Shown here piece after piece: positions 48,006 to 55,010 of a DNA stretch of 64,000 bases; position 1 is the stretch's first letter, and each line of letters opens with the position of its first letter. The notes beneath the pieces were generated by a model, which did no database searches, was not told the DNA's origin, and saw only the letters and a list, made by a program, of their open reading frames with translations. Position numbers and translations under genes: made by a program. Source of the DNA: Bin87 sp965207585 (lineage in GTDB: Bacteria > Chloroflexota > Dehalococcoidia > Lucifugimonadales > UBA3495); the NCBI GenBank assembly GCA_965207585.1, contig CBDBMT010000003.1:1178001-1242000 (forward strand). Reading direction: 5' to 3'.

Positions 48006-48365
48006 GTGGAAGATGCTCCCGACCTACCCCCGGTGTACGAGCGCGTGCTCGAGGTGGTGCGCCAGATTCCGCGTGGGCAGGTGGCGACCTACGGGCAGAT
48101 CGCCCAGATCGTCGGCGGCTGCACGCCGCGCATGGTGGGCTTCTGCCTGGCGTCGCTGGGCAGGTATCCCGACGAGGAACGTCCCGAAGTGCCGTGGCAG
48201 CGGGTGATCAACGCCCAGGGAAAGATCAGCCCCCGCGGCGAGGGTCTGGGCGCGCTGCTCCAGCGGGAACTGCTGGAGGCGGAGGGCGTGGAGTTCAGCG
48301 ACGCCGGCCGGGTCAGCTTTCGCCGGTTCGGCTGGCTGGACCCTTACGAAGGGGAAGAACGCTGA
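48006..48365 (+). CDS. Alkyltransferase-like protein (MGMT family, Cys replaced by Trp)
   Basis: 119 residues with the DNA-binding domain of O6-alkylguanine alkyltransferases: YERVLEVVRQIPRGQVATYGQIA, then GCTPRMVGFCLA. Where active enzymes have PCHRV, this has P-W64-Q-R-V-I-N, so the alkyl-accepting cysteine is missing. That is the hallmark of ATL proteins, which bind alkylated guanine and hand it to nucleotide excision repair. The start is GTG 48006. Confidence 0.9.
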   Translation: MEDAPDLPPVYERVLEVVRQIPRGQVATYGQIAQIVGGCTPRMVGFCLASLGRYPDEERPEVPWQRVINAQGKISPRGEGLGALLQRELLEAEGVEFSDAGRVSFRRFGWLDPYEGEER

Positions 48366-48664
48366 AGTAGCGGAGCGGGGTGGTGGGCCACGTCGTACTG
48401 AATTGCGAACTTTTCGGTGGGAGGTCCAAATATAGGGAGCCCAATCAGGTGGGCTCACCGGATTCCCGTCCGTGAATCGGCGTGAATTGACATGCTGATT
48501 ACACACCCCTCCTCATAAATGACATATGAATTCAGATGGTGGTTACGTATATTTACTCACAAGGCGTAGACAGTTGTGAGCCTTTCAATTCGTTCAAGCT
48601 GATGAGTATCGTTTGAGCCACAAGCCGTATAAAGTGTCAACTTCCTCCAAACTATGGAGCAGTC
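48366..48664. other. Intergenic region before the 48.7-53 kb cassette
   Basis: No gene is seen. It contains the left copy of a 43-bp direct repeat (48381-48423), an isolated TTGACA (48487-48492) with no -10 at proper spacing, and a TATAAA (48628-48633) 32 nt before the next ATG. The segment 48500-48660 is AT-richer than its surroundings. Confidence 0.5.
48381..48423 (+). repeat. Direct repeat, left copy (partner 55026-55068)
   Basis: 43 bp with 4 mismatches to 55026-55068. The last 30 bp differ by one base. Read on the minus strand it encodes PTEKFAIQYDVAHH, matching PTEKFAIRYAQAHQ near the end of the serine recombinase, so it may be a relic of a related recombinase 3' end or an attachment-site half. 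Confidence 0.75.
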
Positions 48665-50635
48665 ATGACTATAGCAGCAGCGCGAGTGATGGCCGCCGGT
48701 AAAGCCGGGTTGAGCAGTCTCCCATTTTTTGTGGACGAACTCATTGCTCAGGGCATTCAGCAGCTTTCCCCTTGGGCCTGCGACCATAGCCAGGACCAAA
48801 TAGCCGAACTGCGCCAGATGACCAGCCAGCGGCGCAAGGGAGACTGGCGCCAAATTCATTATATCGGCAACGCCGAGCCCGGCTTCACCATGGAGCCCGA
48901 CCTGGCGCCCAGCCGTCGCCTGCTGGAAAGGGTCAACCCCATCGCGGCCGAGGCCACCGGTCTCCCCGACAACCCGGCCCAGATGGCGGCCTGGTGCCGG
49001 CGTCAAATCTGGCCCCACTGCCGGGAAACCATCGATTTGTGGGACCGTTACCGTCATGACCGGGGGGTCACCGGCGCCGAGCAACTCGCCGTGGTAATCC
49101 CCTTCTGCCCCGAAGGCCCCACCTCGGGCACCGTTAGCATGTACCTTGGCGCCGCCCTGCGGAAGGAATTCGCCGAGCGCAACCGGAGCCACGAACTCTT
49201 GGTCTGGGGCATCGAGCTCTGCCCGCCGCTGGATACCACCGGCTCCGGCGACATGAATGCCGATGCCGTGCAGAGCGCCTTCCGCGGCTACGTGGCCCGC
49301 CATGAGCTTCAGAACGGCCTTCCCCTCACCGATGACCCCGACGATGAGGACTACTGGCGCCCCTTCGACATCAACATCGCCTTTGACGGCGGTACGGTCC
49401 AGTTGGGGCTACACACTGATGGGGACGTTTGGGACGCCCTGGACCGGGCGGCGGCCCAGGCCACCGCGTGCCTGCTCAACGGCGCCGCTGGCGGCGACGT
49501 CGCGGAATCATCCAATCGCCTGGCGCGGGGCCAGCGCTGGAATGCCCTGCTGGTGAACGTGGTATCCGAACTTGCTTACGGAACCGCCTGTCGTTACTTG
49601 GGCCATCAGGTGAACCTCCCCTGGCATCGCGACCGGGAGGAGTGGGAGCAAACGGCGGCGGCAGCGCAGAAGGACGCCTTTCTCCGCCGCATCGGCGAAG
49701 TCCAGGCCAATCTGGAAAGGGAGCCGGACGCTGCAGTCAGAGAGCGCATCCAGTGGCTGATCGACATCGCCGAAGAGGTGCGGAGCATTGGCTGGGACCG
49801 CAGCGTGGCGCGCTTTGTGACCCGAAACGACGTGAGGGTGCGCGACACCCTCAATGACGCCATCCGAGGCGACGAGTACCGTTACGAAGAGACCACCAAA
49901 GAAAACCCGCCGCCCGATACCGTTACGCCGCGCACCGACCCCTTCTGCGTCAACATAACCCTGCCCGAAAATCTCCGCCGCCACGCCGCCGAGATTATGC
50001 GGGACAATCAAAACTACTTCCCCATCGCCAACTTGCTGGGCATGGCCGGCGCCGCCGCCATTCGCCGCAGGGTTGAGGATATGTGTCGTCAGGTGCTGGA
50101 GCACCACGCTGCCTATTCCAGCGGCGTTGACGCCCAGGCTTTCTTCGACGAAATCCTCTCCATATCCGTCGAAGACCGCAGCCACGGCCGCTACAACGAA
50201 GCCTTCCGCCCTTCCCGTGAAACCCTGCGCGACTTCATCGACGAGGGACACCGCGGCATTTCCGGTTCCTATTCCGAGTTCGACTATGACCTGAGCGGCA
50301 AAGTTCAGTCCAGTTCTGGCTATTACGGCCGGTACGGGCAAACCAAAAGCCTCGGCTGGAGCGTCAAAGGGGTCGATTACGATGTCCCGGTCGAATACAG
50401 CTTCCTGGTTCTGGCTCGGGTCCGTCCCGATATGGGTTTCAGCGACATCAGCACCTACGACGGTCTGAAGGAACGCTACGACTCCATCGTCAGCAGCCCG
50501 ACTAGATGGCGCGACCTGGCCCGTTACTACGGCGTCAAACCTCCCGCCGAACTGTTGGGCGACGCCCCCGCGCCCGCGGCAGCCCCGACAGAGGAAGCGC
50601 TGGCTGTCCGGCGGGAGGGGCCAAATTCAGGCTGA
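48665..50635 (+). CDS. Large protein of unknown function with a tubulin-like glycine loop
   Basis: 656 residues, ATG 48665 with GGAG five bases ahead. Residues 138-180 read VVIPFCPEGPTSGTVSMYLG followed by a helix and the strand LLVWGIEL. This layout (strand, G-rich loop with T and G, helix, strand) resembles the GGGTGSG loop of tubulin/FtsZ-fold GTPases, but an N-terminal nucleotide motif is not evident. The rest is alpha-helical and rich in Trp, Arg and Asp, with a stretch at 505-580 containing many Ser and Tyr, and an Ala/Pro tail. No signal peptide or TM. It begins a same-strand cassette with the next two genes. I do not recognise a family with confidence; the tubulin resemblance is an inference. 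Confidence 0.7.
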   Translation: MTIAAARVMAAGKAGLSSLPFFVDELIAQGIQQLSPWACDHSQDQIAELRQMTSQRRKGDWRQIHYIGNAEPGFTMEPDLAPSRRLLERVNPIAAEATGLPDNPAQMAAWCRRQIWPHCRETIDLWDRYRHDRGVTGAEQLAVVIPFCPEGPTSGTVSMYLGAALRKEFAERNRSHELLVWGIELCPPLDTTGSGDMNADAVQSAFRGYVARHELQNGLPLTDDPDDEDYWRPFDINIAFDGGTVQLGLHTDGDVWDALDRAAAQATACLLNGAAGGDVAESSNRLARGQRWNALLVNVVSELAYGTACRYLGHQVNLPWHRDREEWEQTAAAAQKDAFLRRIGEVQANLEREPDAAVRERIQWLIDIAEEVRSIGWDRSVARFVTRNDVRVRDTLNDAIRGDEYRYEETTKENPPPDTVTPRTDPFCVNITLPENLRRHAAEIMRDNQNYFPIANLLGMAGAAAIRRRVEDMCRQVLEHHAAYSSGVDAQAFFDEILSISVEDRSHGRYNEAFRPSRETLRDFIDEGHRGISGSYSEFDYDLSGKVQSSSGYYGRYGQTKSLGWSVKGVDYDVPVEYSFLVLARVRPDMGFSDISTYDGLKERYDSIVSSPTRWRDLARYYGVKPPAELLGDAPAPAAAPTEEALAVRREGPNSG

Positions 50636-50654
50636 TGCGGTTGGAAAACGTTGT

Positions 50655-51524
50655 ATGCTTGCCCATAATCGACAATGGGCCGCCATTGTGGCGCTGACCT
50701 GCGCCATCGCCTTGTTCATTGCCCTGGCTCTGGTCGTTCCCGGGCGGTGGGCAGTAGCCGCCGGCCTCTCCCAGGGCAACGCCCAGACCGTCGACATCAG
50801 GGACGAGGAATGCTCCTTCTGGCTGGACTACGACGGCGATGGCGAGGGCAACCAACCTTTCGATACCGGCGCCGACGCCTATCTTCCCCAGCATACTCCC
50901 GTGGTCGGCGGCTGCGCTTTCAGTCTCGATGCCAAAGAGACCGCAACCCTCATTGTCGAATCGGAGCTGGACGACTGGAGCGCGGAGGTTGACCTCAAAC
51001 GCGCTCCCGGCTCTTCACAGGTCGTGACTCTGCACCCGGCACGCAACGACGTATCCGACATCTCCGGCGGGATGACGGTCGGCTTCCGATTGTGGGGCAA
51101 AACCCCACGCAGCATCAAGAACCGCGAACTGGAGGAGGGCTATCACCACGAGGTTCAGATACCCCGGAACTTCCGCCTGTTCGAGATTACTCTGGCCACT
51201 AACTCCGGCGGCGAAGAACGTATTGCGGAAGAGAGCAACTCGGCCAGCAACGCTTACATCTACGCGTCGGAGCTTATCGCCAGCGGAGACTCCAATACGA
51301 CCCTCGCCTCCGAACTGCTGGACGAAGGCTACCCTCAAATCGCCGCCCGCGTCCATAAGCTGGGCGAGGATAGCAATGGAAGCGGACCGGGCGGTTGGTG
51401 GCAGTGGGCGGCCATTGCCACCTGGGTGGGCGCGCTGTTCGTCGCCATCGTTGCCGTGGCGCTCCTGATGATGAACCGCCAACCCAGCGCCACCCGCAGC
51501 CGTACCCAGGGAAGCAGATTATAG
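50655..51524 (+). CDS. Membrane-anchored extracytoplasmic protein, unknown
   Basis: 289 residues: an N-terminal TM or signal segment (AIVALTCAIALFIALALVV, about 9-28), a large polar region with two Cys (DEECSFWLDYDGDGEG and VGGCAFSLDA), then a C-terminal TM segment (WAAIATWVGALFVAIVAVALLMM, about 252-274) and a short basic tail. The DYDGDGEG stretch looks like a calcium-binding loop. It starts 19 bp after the preceding gene. Its topology would place most of the protein outside the cytoplasm. Family not recognised. Confidence 0.7.
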   Translation: MLAHNRQWAAIVALTCAIALFIALALVVPGRWAVAAGLSQGNAQTVDIRDEECSFWLDYDGDGEGNQPFDTGADAYLPQHTPVVGGCAFSLDAKETATLIVESELDDWSAEVDLKRAPGSSQVVTLHPARNDVSDISGGMTVGFRLWGKTPRSIKNRELEEGYHHEVQIPRNFRLFEITLATNSGGEERIAEESNSASNAYIYASELIASGDSNTTLASELLDEGYPQIAARVHKLGEDSNGSGPGGWWQWAAIATWVGALFVAIVAVALLMMNRQPSATRSRTQGSRL

Positions 51525-51578
51525 CCGGCTAGTTTTGGCCCATCTCCGTACCAGGTCCAGCCTGCCGGGAGTTTAGCT

Positions 51579-52952
51579 ATGGAATGTCCCAGCTGTGCAA
51601 GCACCATTCCTGATTCATCGACGTCCTGCGTGTATTGTGGCGCGACGATACCCGCGGCGGCGCGGCAGCCGGCAGCGGGTGCGGCGGGTCCCGGTACGGA
51701 GGGGTCCGGCTCGTCCCGGAAATGGCTCATTGGCTGTAGCGTGACTGCTGTAGGGTTTATTATTGCCGTCGTTTCCATCCTGGCGCCCGGGTGCGGCTTC
51801 AGCGATTGGGTCGGCTTCGGCGATGACCCTGAGCCGACATCGGCGTTGTTCCCGCCCCAGGCGGCTCCGGCGGCCCCGGTCACTGCTGACCGTTCTCCGC
51901 CGGCGGCCCCGGTCACTGCTGACCGTCCTCCGCCGGCGGCCCCGGTCACTGCTGACCGTCCTCCGCCAGCGGCCCCGGTCACTGCTGACCGTCCTCCGCC
52001 AGCGGCCCCGGTCACCGTGACCGACAATACCGTCGTCTTCTCCGACCTCAACTGGACCAGCGCCCGGGTGCAGAACCGCATCGCGCAATACATCATCGAA
52101 TACGGGTACGGCCACCCCACCGACGTGCTGGCCGGCAGCACCGTCCATATGTTCGAGAGCCTGCGTCGGGGCGAGGTGGACGTGGCCATGGAAATCTGGC
52201 TGCCCCTGCAGGCAGCGGAATGGGGCCAGGCCCTGGCCAATGATGAGGTCCAGTACGTCGGCTCAAGTATGGGATCGGACTGGCAAAGCACTTTCGTCAT
52301 ACCCGCCTATCTGCAGGAAGAATACCCGGGCCTGGACCACGTGGATGACCTGAAAGACCCCAGGTATCGGGAGTTGTTCGCCACCGCCACCAGCAACGGC
52401 AAGGCCCGGTTGGTGGCCTGCGTCGTCGGCTGGGCCTGCCAGGAAGGCAACGACGCCCAGATTGCCGGTTACGGGCTGATCGATCACGTGCAGGTCGTCC
52501 GGCCGGACTCCCAGGAAGAGTTGTTCTCCGAGGTGTACGACGCCTACGCCAAGGGCAAGCCCTGGCTGGGCTATCTGTGGGGAACCTCCGACCCGGCCCT
52601 GCTGCTGGACCTGGCGCGGCTGGAGGAGACGCCCTACAGCGATGAGTGCTGGTTCACCACCAAAGCCTGCGGTTTCAAGGAGGTCACCATCCTTACTGCC
52701 GTACACTCCGACCTGCCCGGACGAGCGCCGGAACTGGTTCACCTGCTACAGCAATGGGACTTTGACATCCCTGAGTACCAGGGCCTCCTGCGGTGGATGG
52801 ATGACAACAACGCCACCGAAGAAGAGGCCGCGCTGCACTGGCTGCGCACCAAAGGGGACACCTGGAAGTACTGGGTCACTGAACAGGCTTACGCCAGCGC
52901 GCAGGCCGCGCTGACCGCCGGGGTGGACGCCAGGGGCTGGCCCAGCCGGTAG
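51579..52952 (+). CDS. Zinc-ribbon, TM and OpuAC-type betaine-binding domain fusion
   Basis: 457 residues. Residues 1-25 hold a zinc ribbon (MECPSCAST...CVYCG, two CxxC). A TM segment at about 51-71 (IGCSVTAVGFIIAVVSIL) is followed by a Pro/Ala linker built of 4.4 copies of an 11-residue unit. The rest is a quaternary-ammonium binding domain of the OpuAC/ProX type: VVFSDLNWTSARVQNRIAQY, then EVDVAMEIWLP, and repeated Trp residues that could form the aromatic cage. Normally such domains are lipoproteins serving an ABC transporter. Here there is no lipobox and no transporter gene beside it, so a receptor-like role seems likelier than uptake. ATG 51579 follows a GGGAG site. Confidence 0.85.
   Translation: MECPSCASTIPDSSTSCVYCGATIPAAARQPAAGAAGPGTEGSGSSRKWLIGCSVTAVGFIIAVVSILAPGCGFSDWVGFGDDPEPTSALFPPQAAPAAPVTADRSPPAAPVTADRPPPAAPVTADRPPPAAPVTADRPPPAAPVTVTDNTVVFSDLNWTSARVQNRIAQYIIEYGYGHPTDVLAGSTVHMFESLRRGEVDVAMEIWLPLQAAEWGQALANDEVQYVGSSMGSDWQSTFVIPAYLQEEYPGLDHVDDLKDPRYRELFATATSNGKARLVACVVGWACQEGNDAQIAGYGLIDHVQVVRPDSQEELFSEVYDAYAKGKPWLGYLWGTSDPALLLDLARLEETPYSDECWFTTKACGFKEVTILTAVHSDLPGRAPELVHLLQQWDFDIPEYQGLLRWMDDNNATEEEAALHWLRTKGDTWKYWVTEQAYASAQAALTAGVDARGWPSR
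51870..52016 (+). repeat. In-frame 33-bp tandem repeat (4.4 copies)
   Basis: Four full units and a partial fifth coding for AAPVTADRPPP. They begin at 51870, 51903, 51936, 51969 and 52002, and differ at only a few bases (for example CGTTCT versus CGTCCT), so they expanded recently. They form the linker between the TM and the binding domain. Confidence 0.9.
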
Positions 52953-53007
52953 CGCCAATCGGCGTCATGGCGGTTCCAGCGCGCCGCTCGCATCGGCATC
53001 GCCGACC

Positions 53008-53480
53008 GAGAAGCTGATGGAGGCCATCTTCGAGAGCGTGGACGAGTTCTACTCCGAGAACCTGGCCCAGGAGGTCTCCAGGGGAATGCGGGAGGCTGCC
53101 TCCCGTGGCTTCTGGATGACCTCCTACGCCCCCCTACGGCTACCGCAGGATCCGCGTCCACGACGGCGCCAAGAAGCGCCCCAGACTGGAGCTCGATCCG
53201 CCGGCTGACGGCGCAGTCCGCCGCATATTCCAGATGGCTCTGAACAGCGCCAGCAACCTGGACATCACCAAGACGCTGAACGGGGAAGGCATCGCCAGTG
53301 TCCAAGGGGCACGCTGGACCCAGAGCAGCGCACACTGCATCCTGACAATCGGGGTTTACACCGGCGCCCTCGTCTGAGGCGCCAGACCCAAGGACAATTC
53401 ACCGCCGGTCCGGGTCAAGGACGCCTTCCCCGCCATCGTCAGCCAGCGGGAGTCTCGCAAGGAAGTACTGGTCAAGCCCG
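53008..53480 (+). pseudogene. Serine recombinase relic
   Basis: Internal part of a large serine recombinase. The first frame reads LMEAIFESVDEFYSENLAQEVSRGMREAASRGFW. After a frameshift near 53130 the second reads YGYRRIRVHDGAKKRPRLELDPP and later ITKTLNGEGIAS. A TGA at 53376 replaces an expected Trp (GALV-stop-GARPKD), and the last recognisable segment is VKDAFPAIVSQRE. The same blocks occur intact in the recombinase at 54977-56683 on the other strand, so the two are related but not identical copies. The N-terminal catalytic domain is missing. Confidence 0.85.
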
Positions 53481-53546
53481 GCCGGGCTGCCGTCATCTAC
53501 TCCCTGCCCATGCTGACCACAGCCCCATCGGGGAGGGGGATACAGC

Positions 53547-55010
53547 AGACATGAGTCATCCCGGATTTTAGGAAACGAGGAAATCGGTCCAAGAAACGCC
53601 TGAAAAAAGAAGCCCCCTTCTGGTGGACTGGGAGTGTCCAAACTCCAAACCACCGAAGGGGGCGTTCGTATGTTGCAGCAAGGGGCGGGTCTGCGGCAAG
53701 GGCAGCAGGTGGCGGATCTGTTGGAATTGTTCATCGGACCCTTGGGTGGTTGGCTGGACGCGCGGTTGGATCGGCGCTTGGTACGCACCTTCTTCTTAGC
53801 CTTGGTGTCCATGGTGCGCCTGCGCCATAATCGTTCGGGGTTGCTCCTCAGTGAGTTGGGTGGTCATATCATTTCCCCAGACCGTGCGCCAGCGGGTACC
53901 AAGCGCCTCAGCAATCTGCTGCGCTCTCCCAAATGGAGCCACGGCCTGCTGGAAGGGTTGCTCTGGCATCGTGCCGAGTTGAGCCTGGCCCAGTTGCGGG
54001 AGCGCGACCAGACGGCCCTGGCCATCTGGGATGAGAGCGTGCTGGAGAAACCGGAGAGCATCGCCCTGGAGGGACTGGGTCCCGTGCGTTCCAGCAAGGC
54101 CGCCCGCCTGAAGCGCATCAAGCCGGGCTACTATCATCCCCCGGGAGGGCGGCCGGTATTCGTGCCCGGCATGCAATGGCTCACCGTGATGGTGGCTGGG
54201 ATGCAAGGACCTCCCACCCTGGCGGCCATGCGCTGGTGGACCAGCCGCGGTCCCTTGGCCAGCCACCGCAGGGAGCAAACGACCCAGTTGCTTTCCCAAT
54301 GCGCCGAAAGGTGGCAACAACGGGTGATCCATGTCTTCGACCGCGGCTACGCTGGCGCTCCCTGGCTGGGCGAACTGAGCAGACACCAAGCGCGGTTCAT
54401 CCTTCGCTGGCCCACCCGCTACCACCTGGTTGACGCCAAAGGGCAGCGTCCCGCTTGGCAGATCACCCGAGGCAAACGCTCCCAAGACCACCGTCAGCTC
54501 TGGGACCTGCACCGCCGGCAGTATCGCAAAACAGGCATGGTGGCCGTCCCAGTGCACCATCCCCAGATGGATGACGACCTGTGGCTGGTGGTCTCCCGCC
54601 CCGGCAAGGGTCGCAAGCCCTGGTACCTGCTCACCAATGAACCGTTGGACACCACCGACGACGCCTGGCGAGTGGTCCTGGCCTACGTTCGCCGCTGGCA
54701 GGTGGAGATGTGCTACCGATCCTGCAAGACCGACCTGGCCATGGAAAGCCCTCGTCTCTGGTTCTGGGAAAACCGGCTCAAACTCCTGCTCATGGCCAGC
54801 CTGGTCTACGCCTTCCTCCTCTCCCTGCTCACGCCACCACTGGCGCCCCTGGTTCGGGAAATCCTGCGCCATTGGTGCCACAGAACGGGAAAGCGGCACC
54901 GCCAGGTGGCGATACCGCTCTCTAGATTGCGCTCCGCATTGAGTTCCCTTTGGCTAACCCATCCCCCTTCCCTCTCCTACACCACTCCAGATTCGGGATG
55001 ACTCATGTCT
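53547..55010 (+). mobile_element. IS4-type insertion sequence, apparently complete
   Basis: A 20-bp terminal inverted repeat (53547-53566 and 54991-55010) with one mismatch, core ATGAGTCATCCCG. Total length 1464 bp with one transposase gene filling it. No target-site duplication is recognisable in the flanks. The right end lies inside the 3' end of the serine recombinase gene and supplies its present stop codon. Confidence 0.88.
53670..55001 (+). CDS. IS4-family DDE transposase
   Basis: 443 residues from ATG 53670 with GAAGGGGG seven bases ahead. The DDE residues can be placed at LAIWDESVLEKPE, HVFDRGYAGAPW, and the YREK signature of IS4 (Y-x2-R-x3-E-x6-K) is exact in YVRRWQVEMCYRSCK. The helical C-terminus contains LLMASLVYAFLLSLL. 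The stop falls within the right inverted repeat. No frameshift, so it may be active. Confidence 0.93.
   Translation: MLQQGAGLRQGQQVADLLELFIGPLGGWLDARLDRRLVRTFFLALVSMVRLRHNRSGLLLSELGGHIISPDRAPAGTKRLSNLLRSPKWSHGLLEGLLWHRAELSLAQLRERDQTALAIWDESVLEKPESIALEGLGPVRSSKAARLKRIKPGYYHPPGGRPVFVPGMQWLTVMVAGMQGPPTLAAMRWWTSRGPLASHRREQTTQLLSQCAERWQQRVIHVFDRGYAGAPWLGELSRHQARFILRWPTRYHLVDAKGQRPAWQITRGKRSQDHRQLWDLHRRQYRKTGMVAVPVHHPQMDDDLWLVVSRPGKGRKPWYLLTNEPLDTTDDAWRVVLAYVRRWQVEMCYRSCKTDLAMESPRLWFWENRLKLLLMASLVYAFLLSLLTPPLAPLVREILRHWCHRTGKRHRQVAIPLSRLRSALSSLWLTHPPSLSYTTPDSG

Noticed and set aside
51870..52016. Regular 33-bp repeats as a CRISPR array
   Set aside because: Units are directly adjacent without spacers and are in frame within a protein linker.
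53376..53378. TGA in the recombinase relic as a third Sec codon
   Set aside because: The family has Trp here, the gene is also frameshifted, and the region is clearly decayed.
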